DNA of 64,000 nt from Roseibacillus sp. (GTDB lineage: Bacteria > Verrucomicrobiota > Verrucomicrobiia > Verrucomicrobiales > Akkermansiaceae), in NCBI GenBank assembly GCA_029242545.1, contig JAQWTV010000085.1, positions 1 through 64,000 of the forward strand, written 5' to 3'. The translations under genes were made by a program, and so were the position numbers. Shown here piece by piece: positions 26,089-34,248 of the stretch. The stretch's first letter is position 1. Every line of letters starts with the position of its first letter. The notes below the pieces were generated by a model that was not told the origin of the DNA, searched no databases, and was given only the letters and a program-made list of their open reading frames with translations.

Positions 26089-27948
26089 ATGAGCCACCGT
26101 GCGGTCATCCCCCTGACACTGGCCCTTATCGGCATCCAGGTTGGCACTATTGGCGCGCAGTCTGGGGGGCTTTCCATCAAGAAAACCTACACTAAACCAG
26201 GAGACCCCCTTATTTCTCTCGAGATGAGCTCTCTTATCGAGAGCCTGCCCCCTTCCGGATACCACCCGGTTCGGGTAAAGATCATCAATGACAGTCCGAT
26301 TGATCGCACTTGGAAATTTTCCTTCGTCTCCTCTGATTCGTCTTCCGGTGAGCGCAACAGGCTCCGGTCAAGCTTTTCCGTCATCTGCAATGCGACCTCT
26401 GTCGCAGGAGTGGACCTGATCATCCCAGTCGTAAGCGTCCTTAATACCCGGCATTACGAACAACTGGAGTCCATCCTCGATGTCACCGTCAACCCCTCTG
26501 CTCCTCTTCCTCAATCCTCAGACCGTCTCACGACCGAGATGGCTCAAGAGTCCTCAACAATTTGGCCTGCTGTAATCTACAGCGAGAAAATTCAAACCTC
26601 GAACGGCAATGCTCTGGACAAAGCCACCTCGCTTTATCTTTACGGCGCCCCGCCAGGAGGCGGAGGAGGGTGGCGATTCTCGGCAGAATTCGGAGGAGGG
26701 TTTTTGGCCAAATCAATGCCTGACGACTGGCGGGCCTACATCGGCTACGACGCCTGTATCCTGACTGACTTGGAATGGAATGAGCTACCTGCGGGTGCCC
26801 GCAATGCCCTGCGAAAATGGAATCGACTGGGGGGCGCCCTCATTATTTATACCACCAATTCTGGAACTAACCTCAACACCCTTGGGTTTGGAGGGAATGC
26901 TGCGAGGGTGTCTGTATCTGACTCCGGCTGGGGGACGACCCTTCTCAAGCCGCTTCCGAGCAATGGTCTTCTGGAGGCTCCGGAGGTCGTGCAACTTGTT
27001 GATAGCAACGTGAAGAAAACAGGAGGTCCACGAGTCTCAGATCTAAGGGAAAACTTCCGTTCGAATTGGAAACTTCAGGATGCCCTTGGGAAAAAATTCT
27101 CCCAGATCATCCTCGTAATCATTGTCCTTGTGGTCTTCGGCGTCCTTGTCGGACCGATCAATCTTTTCGTCTTCGCCAGAGCAGGGAAACGCCACAAACT
27201 CTTTATTTCAACGCCTCTAATCTCCCTGGGCGCAAGCGTTATCCTGCTCGGCCTGATCCTTCTCCAGGATGGATTTGGTGGCTACGGCCAGCGCCTTATT
27301 CTGCGAGAGGTCGGTCCGGACAACACCACGTATATCTCACAGGAGCAAATTGCCCGCACTGGCGTTCTCCTTAAAACCGGATTCACGACCAGCGAGCCAG
27401 GTTACCTGAGTCCTCTGACGATAGGCGAATCGCGCTGGGCACGGATCACAGAGGGAAATGGCGGGGGTAAGGGGCGCTACAATATCGAGATCACCGCTGG
27501 CGGACTCAAGGCAACCGGTGATTGGTTTAAGAGCAGTAGTGAGCATGGCCATATCTTCGAGACGATCAGACCGTCTAGGGAACGAATTTCCCTTGTAGGG
27601 AACTCCGGCAACCCCACCGTCAATTCCACCTTCGACTTCATAATCAAAAAAGTCTTTTACCGGGATTCGGGGGGACAGCTCTGGACCACTTCCGATGTTC
27701 AGCAGGGGCGAAATACCACCATGAGCCCTGTTGAGGAGACCGAATTCACCTCTTGGTTCAATGAGCTCCGGGAGCGCTTCGGGCCACGAAACCGGACACG
27801 CCTCGACCTCTCCCGCGACCGATTGGGCTATTTTTACGGTTTTGCGGCTGAGACAGATGGAATCGACAGCCTGTCGAGTCTGGACTGGCAAACGACCTCG
27901 ACCTTTATCACCGGCCAACTCTCCCCTGAAAACCCCTCCAATCCATGA
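26089..27948 (+). CDS. Large membrane protein of the MoxR/ABC cluster, unknown function
   Basis: A 619-residue protein. A signal peptide (IPLTLALIGIQVGTIGAQS, about 7-25) leads a beta-rich periplasmic part (about 30-335) containing a GATase-like stretch ('IGYDACILTDLEWNELPAGARNALRKWNRLGGALIIYTT'). Two transmembrane helices follow (about 341-361, IILVIIVLVVFGVLVGPINLF; and about 375-395). A further 220 residues end the protein. The topology resembles the auxiliary proteins of gliding-type ABC modules, but no motif proves homology. It starts 12 bp after moxR and ends 22 bp before the ABC ATPase. Confidence 0.85.
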   Translation: MSHRAVIPLTLALIGIQVGTIGAQSGGLSIKKTYTKPGDPLISLEMSSLIESLPPSGYHPVRVKIINDSPIDRTWKFSFVSSDSSSGERNRLRSSFSVICNATSVAGVDLIIPVVSVLNTRHYEQLESILDVTVNPSAPLPQSSDRLTTEMAQESSTIWPAVIYSEKIQTSNGNALDKATSLYLYGAPPGGGGGWRFSAEFGGGFLAKSMPDDWRAYIGYDACILTDLEWNELPAGARNALRKWNRLGGALIIYTTNSGTNLNTLGFGGNAARVSVSDSGWGTTLLKPLPSNGLLEAPEVVQLVDSNVKKTGGPRVSDLRENFRSNWKLQDALGKKFSQIILVIIVLVVFGVLVGPINLFVFARAGKRHKLFISTPLISLGASVILLGLILLQDGFGGYGQRLILREVGPDNTTYISQEQIARTGVLLKTGFTTSEPGYLSPLTIGESRWARITEGNGGGKGRYNIEITAGGLKATGDWFKSSSEHGHIFETIRPSRERISLVGNSGNPTVNSTFDFIIKKVFYRDSGGQLWTTSDVQQGRNTTMSPVEETEFTSWFNELRERFGPRNRTRLDLSRDRLGYFYGFAAETDGIDSLSSLDWQTTSTFITGQLSPENPSNP

Positions 27949-27970
27949 CTACCTAGCTCTGGTCGCGTTC

Positions 27971-29011
27971 ATGTCTGCTGCAATATCAGTTCGTAACCTC
28001 TTCCGCTATTTTGGCGTCCTCAAGGCCGTCGATGGGATCTCTTTCGACATTCCCCACGGGTCGGTATGTGGCTTTGTCGGTGCAAACGGTGCCGGAAAAA
28101 CCACAACCATGCGAATGCTGGCCACCTTGGATTATCCCACCATGGGATCCGCGGAAATCTGCGGAATCAATGTTGTCGACCATCCTGACAAGGTGCGCTC
28201 TCTCATCGGATGGATGCCCGACAACTTCGGCAATTACGATCATATGACCGTGCTTGAGTACCTCGACTTCTACGCGAGGGCCCTGGGTTATACGGGAGAA
28301 GAGCGAAAAGGACGGATCGAAGAGGTTATGGCATTTGCAGACCTCATGCCGCTGGCAGACCGCATTTCCAACAAGCTCTCGAAGGGTATGACTCAGCGAC
28401 TCTGCCTCGGTCGCGCTTTACTGCATGACCCCCAGGTTCTCATCATGGATGAACCTGCTGCAGGACTCGATCCCCGGGCTCGGGTAGAGCTCAAACACCT
28501 CATCCGCATTCTAGCCGAAGAAGGCAAAACCATCTTTATCTCTTCTCACATTCTCTCGGAACTAGGGGAAATGTGCGACACTCTTCTCTTCATTAATGCC
28601 GGGCGTATCGTACATCACGGAGACGCGGATTCACTCCGCTATGGATCTGATGCAACCGGCGGGGTCTTCTATGATGTTCAGGTTAACGACAACCCGGAAT
28701 CTGTCGCGGACTGGGTGATCCTGAATCCCGGGGCGGAAGTAGTGGAAACACGGAAACGAGGTGCGAGGTTAAGACTCCCCAATCCTGATCCTGCAAGAGC
28801 AGCTGAAGTCCTGAAGGGAATGGTCAAAGATGGAGTCCCGGTAATTGAATTCCACCGGGAGGAGCGAAATCTTGAAGATGCCTTCATTGATATCCTAGGG
28901 CAGCTGGAGCAGGGAGGGGCGGGACTGACGGCCCCTCCTGACTTATCTACACCCGATGCCCCTTCAAGCGAGCAACATAGCGGCACTGAGGCCACGCCTC
29001 CTACAGCCTAA
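27971..29011 (+). CDS. ABC transporter ATP-binding protein
   Basis: A 346-residue ATPase of the ABC-2/NatA-like group. Walker A is GANGAGKTTT (about 38-47), the signature is KLSKGMTQRLCLGRALL, Walker B is QVLIMDEPAAGLDPRARVEL and the H-loop is IFISSHILSELGEM. A C-terminal extension of about 120 residues ends Pro/Ser/Glu-rich. The start ATG 27971 places the 'ISVRNLFRYFG' strand at the N-terminus; the frame is open upstream but encodes unrelated residues overlapping the previous gene. It pairs with the permease 18 bp downstream. Confidence 0.95.
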   Translation: MSAAISVRNLFRYFGVLKAVDGISFDIPHGSVCGFVGANGAGKTTTMRMLATLDYPTMGSAEICGINVVDHPDKVRSLIGWMPDNFGNYDHMTVLEYLDFYARALGYTGEERKGRIEEVMAFADLMPLADRISNKLSKGMTQRLCLGRALLHDPQVLIMDEPAAGLDPRARVELKHLIRILAEEGKTIFISSHILSELGEMCDTLLFINAGRIVHHGDADSLRYGSDATGGVFYDVQVNDNPESVADWVILNPGAEVVETRKRGARLRLPNPDPARAAEVLKGMVKDGVPVIEFHREERNLEDAFIDILGQLEQGGAGLTAPPDLSTPDAPSSEQHSGTEATPPTA

Positions 29012-29028
29012 CCCATTCCGCCGATAGC

Positions 29029-30534
29029 ATGGCAGAGCAGAGCTCATCGCAAACTCCCCCTCAACTACCCGCTCTTCCATTCGAACGAGTTAACGAGTTC
29101 TCGGATCGCTTGAGCCCTATGCTCGTAAAGGAGCTAAGACAGGGCACACGGACGAACTCCTTTGTCATACTTTTTCTTCTCCTACAGGCAATCCTAACCT
29201 TTGTTCTTCTGATCGCCTCCTCCATTGGACTGAGTGAAGGACGCTTGGACACTGCAACAACTGGCAGATTCGTTACGGGCTTTATCCTCATCATCTATAG
29301 TCTGGCTGTCCTCCTCTTCCAGCCCTTGCGAGGCATCTCATCAATCGCGACTGAAGTGCGGGAAAACTCTATCGACCTCATGAGCCTGACCCGTCTCACC
29401 GCGTGGCGTATCGTGTCCGGGAAGTGGCTCTCGATTGTAAGTCAATCTGCTCTGATTGCTGGTGCCGTGCTTCCCTACCTCATCATTCCTTATTTCTTCG
29501 GTGGCATGCAGCTATTCCCTGAACTCATCCTATGGTTCTGTCTCTTCGTCGTTTCCGGCGCTCTGACAGCCCTAACGGTGGGCATCTCGGCAATTGGCAG
29601 CGCCTTGCTCCGAGGTCTTCTTGTGGTCGCCGGGGGCGCCCTGATGATGGGTTATCTTCTCTTTGGCTTCACATCTCATATTCCAATCCTCATAGAAATG
29701 CTCAGCTTTACCCGGGGAGATCAGTCCCTCGCGGCAATCGCGTTTCTTGTCGCTGCCTGCTACATCTGCTATTTTTTTCTCGACCTTGGCGCCACCGCAA
29801 TAGCTCCCTCCAGCGAAAACAGGGCTACCCGAAAAAGACTCATTGGATTAGGCGCCCTGACTCTCACATACCTTCTTCTCTGCCCGACCGGAGGGAGTCT
29901 CGCATTGTTCATCGCCCTCGGAATTACTGCCTGTATTGCCCTCGACCTCTTTAGTGAACGGGTCAATTTTGCTTCAATCATTTGCTGGAAATTTCTTCGC
30001 TTTGGAGCCCTTGGTCGGCTTGCAGGCCGCTTTCTCTACCCGGGCTGGGCTACTGGTTCCCTGTTCTTCCTCGCTCTGGTCTTGGTGCTCTGCCTGCTGA
30101 TCTCCCTGACCCACTCAAGCCCCCGGCACTACACTATTGCCTTACTTGGAATCGGAACCCTTGCTTTTCCTGCAGCGATTATCCAACTCTTCGCTCGCAA
30201 CTCCGAAAACCGCTTTAGCAGCTACTCCTTCATCCTCCTGGTCTCGTTAATCCTGAGCAAAATACTAGTTGTTCTTTACGACAATTTTTCCGGAGAATTG
30301 CTGCTCTGGATCTTTAGTTTCATCCCAATGACCCTGCTCCCTCTCGCTCCCGAATCGGCATCTGCCACAGAGCCATTTCCCGTTCTGCTTGCTGCAATAG
30401 GAATTACCAGTGTTTACTTACTTGTCATTCTTATAAGGTCCCTACACCAATTGAGTCAGCTCTCCACTCTGGAATCGGTGGCTCAACGAGGTCTGGATGA
30501 TTCTCTTATGGAAGCTCATGATCCGGACCATTGA
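29029..30534 (+). CDS. ABC-2-type permease, multi-pass membrane protein
   Basis: A 501-residue protein with about ten to twelve hydrophobic helices, for example FVILFLLLQAILTFVLLIASSIGL, FVTGFILIIYSLAVLLF and IAFLVAACYICYFFLDLGATAIA. 'SPMLVKELRQGTRTNSF' near the N-terminus is the cytosolic elbow typical of ABC-2 permeases, and 'ENSIDLMSLTRLTAWRIVSGKWLSIV' is the conserved ABC-2 coupling region. It forms the membrane part of the cluster's ABC module. The transported substrate is unknown. Confidence 0.92.
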   Translation: MAEQSSSQTPPQLPALPFERVNEFSDRLSPMLVKELRQGTRTNSFVILFLLLQAILTFVLLIASSIGLSEGRLDTATTGRFVTGFILIIYSLAVLLFQPLRGISSIATEVRENSIDLMSLTRLTAWRIVSGKWLSIVSQSALIAGAVLPYLIIPYFFGGMQLFPELILWFCLFVVSGALTALTVGISAIGSALLRGLLVVAGGALMMGYLLFGFTSHIPILIEMLSFTRGDQSLAAIAFLVAACYICYFFLDLGATAIAPSSENRATRKRLIGLGALTLTYLLLCPTGGSLALFIALGITACIALDLFSERVNFASIICWKFLRFGALGRLAGRFLYPGWATGSLFFLALVLVLCLLISLTHSSPRHYTIALLGIGTLAFPAAIIQLFARNSENRFSSYSFILLVSLILSKILVVLYDNFSGELLLWIFSFIPMTLLPLAPESASATEPFPVLLAAIGITSVYLLVILIRSLHQLSQLSTLESVAQRGLDDSLMEAHDPDH

Positions 30535-30555
30535 CCACCCCTTCCCTTTTAAGCC

Positions 30556-31437
30556 TTGGACCTCAAATCCCTACGGAACGCATCAACCTCCGCTGCCGTT
30601 TGCGCCGAGAAACTCAGATTACCCCTGCGCTCCCGTGTATGGAGGGGGCAAGCCGGGGAGTTCCAGGGCGCAGGAGCAGGATCTTCCATGGACTTTCAAG
30701 ATCACCGGAATTACGCCCCCGGTGATGACCCCCGTCATATTAACTGGCAGGCTTTCGCCCGCACGGGGAATTACACCATGAAACTCTACCGCGAGGAGGT
30801 TCGCCCTGTTGTCGACCTCGTATTTGATGTTTCGAAATCCATGTTCTTCGAATCATCCAAGGCTCGCCGATCCTCAGAGCTATTCTATTTTATCGTGGAA
30901 AGCGCTTTAAGGTCGGGAGCTTCTCTCCAGATCCACCTCGTGGTTGGGAACAACACCAGAACCCTGCCCCCCGATGCGGTCTACAACCATCACTGGCAGG
31001 AAACCGCAGACTCTCTGCAGGAGGAGGATTCCGACCTTGCCCCAGACCTCTCACGTATTGCTTTTCGAGCAAATGCCTTCCGGGTCTTTCTCTCCGATCT
31101 TCTTTTCTCGGCCGACCCGGTGCAGCTGATTCGCCTCCTCGGCCAACGACAAGGGAGCCCCGTGATTTTCGCTCCCTTTGTCCGCTCCGAGTGCAGTCCT
31201 GACTGGCAGGGCAACTATGAGTTCGTTGATGCTGAGCAAGAGACGCGCCATCCTCACAGAATTGAACCCTCCGTCCTCGCCCGCTACAAGAAGGCCTACG
31301 CAAACCACTTCGCGATCTGGAAAACCGCCACCAGCCGTTACCATGCCACTCTCGCGAGAGTCGACGCAGAGGGAACCTTGGAGTCCGGACTTTATAACGA
31401 GGCCATTCCAGCAGGCGCTCTCGAAGTGTCCACATGA
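30556..31437 (+). CDS. DUF58-domain protein
   Basis: A 293-residue protein carrying the DUF58 core (about 45-90): 'GAGSSMDFQDHRNYAPGDDPRHINWQAFARTGNY' is a near-consensus YxxGDDxRxIxW sequence. A VWA-like strand follows (VDLVFDVSKSMFFES, about 95-110). A stop codon at 30550-30552 forces the start to be downstream of it. The first candidate is TTG 30556, which yields the expected DUF58 N-terminus; an ATG would lose conserved sequence. It lacks the two N-terminal membrane helices of long DUF58 forms, so this is the short soluble form. Such proteins sit next to MoxR and are presumed partners. Confidence 0.88.
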   Translation: MDLKSLRNASTSAAVCAEKLRLPLRSRVWRGQAGEFQGAGAGSSMDFQDHRNYAPGDDPRHINWQAFARTGNYTMKLYREEVRPVVDLVFDVSKSMFFESSKARRSSELFYFIVESALRSGASLQIHLVVGNNTRTLPPDAVYNHHWQETADSLQEEDSDLAPDLSRIAFRANAFRVFLSDLLFSADPVQLIRLLGQRQGSPVIFAPFVRSECSPDWQGNYEFVDAEQETRHPHRIEPSVLARYKKAYANHFAIWKTATSRYHATLARVDAEGTLESGLYNEAIPAGALEVST

Positions 31438-31525
31438 GGAAGAGAAGACCTTCGACCCCTCGGCTCCGTTCATTTAGTTGGCCTTGAGCGTTGCAACGTG
31501 GAGATAGAAGGGTGAAATTCTCCAG

Positions 31526-32215
31526 ATGAGGAAAATCCTTTATGCTCTTGTTGCAGTCGCGACAGCCCTTCCCCTCTCCGGAGAAAATCCTGCCAAAACA
31601 GAGGACGAGAGCCCTCAACTTCTCAACCGCCGTGGAATCGAGCATTTTTTTGCAGGGCGGATCACGGAATCCCTGAAGGACTGGGACCGGGTTGTTAAAA
31701 TGGTCCCACAGCAGGCCCCTCATCATTGGCAGCGGGGAATCGCCCTCTATTATGCAGGTAGATTCAAAGAGGGCGTAGAACAGTTTGAAATTCACCAGAC
31801 TGTCAACGGAACCGATGTCGAGAACGCGGTCTGGCATTTCATCTGTGCGGTGCAGACTAAGGGCGGATCCATCCAAAAGGCTCAAGCGGCAATGTATCCC
31901 TATGCCGGAGATCGCAGGATCCCTCTGAAGCAAGTTCACGCCCTTTTCAAGGGCACCGGTTCTCCCAAAGAGGTCCTTGCCGCGGCCACTGGGAATCCGG
32001 CAGACAAGACCACCCAGCGCAACCATCTATGTTACGCTCACCTTTATCTTGGCCTCTATTACGAAGCACTTGGCGACTCAAAAAAAGCTGTCCATCACAT
32101 GAGAAAGGCCGCAACAGATTACAAGATGGATCATTACATGGGAATAGTTGCCCAGATTCATTACGGACTCATGCAGCAAGATCAGAAAGGTCATAGTAGC
32201 AAGAAGACCGATTGA
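31526..32215 (+). CDS. TPR-like secreted protein (NlpI-like)
   Basis: A 229-residue protein with a signal peptide (MRKILYALVAVATALPLSG, about 1-19). TPR-like helical repeats follow: 'LLNRRGIEHFFAGRITESLKDWDRVVK', 'HHWQRGIALYYAGRFKEGVEQFEIH' and 'CYAHLYLGLYYEALGDSKKAVHHM', with the W/G/Y/A pattern of TPRs. It resembles NlpI in length and layout but has no lipobox. A role as an adaptor for the VWA proteins is inference. It ends 97 bp before the BatA-like start. Confidence 0.85.
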   Translation: MRKILYALVAVATALPLSGENPAKTEDESPQLLNRRGIEHFFAGRITESLKDWDRVVKMVPQQAPHHWQRGIALYYAGRFKEGVEQFEIHQTVNGTDVENAVWHFICAVQTKGGSIQKAQAAMYPYAGDRRIPLKQVHALFKGTGSPKEVLAAATGNPADKTTQRNHLCYAHLYLGLYYEALGDSKKAVHHMRKAATDYKMDHYMGIVAQIHYGLMQQDQKGHSSKKTD

Positions 32216-32312
32216 ATCCTTTCACCGTAGCGGAGAGCATATCTCCACCGGCATTTCCAACGGTTGGGATCTATCGAATCTTCATTACCCGGGTTGGCGT
32301 GCCGGACCTTTA

Positions 32313-34166
32313 ATGAATATCATTCTGACAAATCCCGCTGGCTTCTTTGCCCTTCTCGGGATTCCCGCGGTCATCCTGATTCACTTTTTGCAGCGGCAGG
32401 CAAAAGTGCTCCCGGTAAGCACCCTGTTTCTTCTTGCCCATACGCAGCGAGAGTCCGTCAGTGGCCGCCGTTTTGAGCGGCTTACCAATTCTGTCCCCTT
32501 ATGGTTGCAAATCCTGATGGTCCTTCTTCTCACATGGCTCCTCGTTCTCCCACGCTACATAAAACCTAACTCTACCCAACAGGTAGCTCTCGTCCTCGAC
32601 AGCTCCGCGTCAATGAGTGTCTTTAAGGAGGGTTTGGCGAATCGCCTTCAAGAGCAGCTACCAGACCTGCAGGGAAATGCCTCTCGTCTCCAGCTCTACA
32701 TCTTCGAAAGCGCAGAGGATAAACCGGTCATCTACGCCGGCGAAAACATCGAGGAAGCCCTGAAATCTCTGGAGAATTGGAGCCCCACAAGCGGATTGAC
32801 TGAACCTGAGAACTCCCTGCGCCTAGCCCGAAGCCGGGTCAACAGGGAAGGCATTCTCATCTATGTCACCGACAGCGACCCCGGGGATCTTCCCTTTGAT
32901 GCAGGCTCTCTCTCTATCGGAAACCCGAGAGACAATATCGGCTTTACGGGATTAGCGTTCGAAGCAACTGAAGATTCAATCCGGTGGAAGGCTCTTCTTC
33001 GGAACTACTCGAAAAGCAGCCAATCCCGGACATGGCACGTAGTCTTCCCCGATGGAAGCAGCAGCCAACCTCAGGAGATTGCTCTGAAAGCAAATTCCAT
33101 AACAACGATAAGCTCAACGTTTCCGGCTGACGCCACGAGACTGCAGGTGAAGATCTCACCCGATGACTTTTATCTGGATGATCAGCTCCATATGGTGAAA
33201 CCACGCGCCAAGACCCTCAAGTGTTTCCAGGAGCTGACCGGAGATTATAATTCTATCGGTGAGAAATTCAGCCGACTTCATAATATCGAAGCCACCGGCG
33301 ACCTCTCACAGGCAGACCTCTCGCTGGTGACCTACGACCCGCTTCAACCATCACTTCCATCGGGAAACAGCATAATCATGCTCACCGAAGCTACGAGAAG
33401 CGGCAAGTATCTGCGCGGCCGGATTGTGGCAGAGAAGCATCCGCTCATGGAAGGAGTCAACTGGCAGACACTTCAAGCACGTGACTCCACCCAGATACAA
33501 CTCAACAAAAATGATGCGATTCTCCTCTGGCAGGGTAACCGCCCCATGATTGCACTTCGCACATCGGTTGCTCCCCCGAACTTGGAAAGCAAAGGGCCAC
33601 GCCGCCTCCAGCAGCTAATCTTCAACTTTGACCTGACCCTCTCTAATGCGGAGCAACTTGAGTGCACCGCCCTGCTGCTCCACCGATTTACTGAGAATCT
33701 GCGGAAGTTGAAGATAGCCTACGAGTCTCTGAACACCGAGGTCGGACAGCCCATCCAGATTGCATTCCGGAATGACCGCGGGTCTCCCCCACTTGTTCTG
33801 ACCCGGTTCGGTTCTGATCAACAGGCTACTCAGGAAGACTCAGTGATTACTCCCGTAGCACAGGCCCGTTTTCTTAAGGCCCCCGGAACGCCGGGATTCT
33901 TCAGGATCAGCCAAGGGGATGAGGTTCTGCTCGAGTCCGGGTCTCATTTCGCTGACACCCGGGAAGCCGACCTGCAGAATTGTAACTCTGAAGACCGTAT
34001 CTCCACATTGGGCGGAGAAGCTGTTGACAGGACAACCCGTGAAGATCATCTCTGGCGCCTTTGGACGGTCCTTGTTATCGTCTCCCTTCTTGTCTCATGG
34101 CACTTTATAAAAGACCGACCCAAGGACGAGGAGGAATATAATGCCAGCGCACCAACACCGCACTGA
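32313..34166 (+). CDS. BatA-like membrane protein with VWA domain
   Basis: A 617-residue protein. The N-terminal BatA region is NPAGFFALLGIPAVILIHFLQRQ followed by 'LPVSTLFLL' and a second helix (PLWLQILMVLLLTWLLVLP, about 58-77). The VWA domain (about 88-200) has a DSSAS MIDAS (QVALVLDSSASMS). A large extracytoplasmic region and a C-terminal helix (LWTVLVIVSLLVSWHFI) complete it. ATG 32313 is the start because the BatA helix begins there; frame upstream overlaps the TPR gene with unrelated sequence. It probably forms a membrane complex with DUF58, MoxR and the next protein. Confidence 0.9.
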   Translation: MNIILTNPAGFFALLGIPAVILIHFLQRQAKVLPVSTLFLLAHTQRESVSGRRFERLTNSVPLWLQILMVLLLTWLLVLPRYIKPNSTQQVALVLDSSASMSVFKEGLANRLQEQLPDLQGNASRLQLYIFESAEDKPVIYAGENIEEALKSLENWSPTSGLTEPENSLRLARSRVNREGILIYVTDSDPGDLPFDAGSLSIGNPRDNIGFTGLAFEATEDSIRWKALLRNYSKSSQSRTWHVVFPDGSSSQPQEIALKANSITTISSTFPADATRLQVKISPDDFYLDDQLHMVKPRAKTLKCFQELTGDYNSIGEKFSRLHNIEATGDLSQADLSLVTYDPLQPSLPSGNSIIMLTEATRSGKYLRGRIVAEKHPLMEGVNWQTLQARDSTQIQLNKNDAILLWQGNRPMIALRTSVAPPNLESKGPRRLQQLIFNFDLTLSNAEQLECTALLLHRFTENLRKLKIAYESLNTEVGQPIQIAFRNDRGSPPLVLTRFGSDQQATQEDSVITPVAQARFLKAPGTPGFFRISQGDEVLLESGSHFADTREADLQNCNSEDRISTLGGEAVDRTTREDHLWRLWTVLVIVSLLVSWHFIKDRPKDEEEYNASAPTPH

Positions 34167-34248
34167 AGCTCGCGAAAGGAGAGCCAGCTACATAACCGAA
34201 TGATTCTCCCTTCTCCCCCATCCTCTTTTTCTTCTCCTTTCCTGCACC

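Noticed and set aside
25036-26265. Open frame of about 409 codons on the minus strand
   Set aside because: It is antisense to the MoxR gene, whose Walker motifs prove the plus strand.
30890-32026. Open frame of about 378 codons on the minus strand
   Set aside because: It runs antisense across DUF58 and the TPR gene and has no motif.
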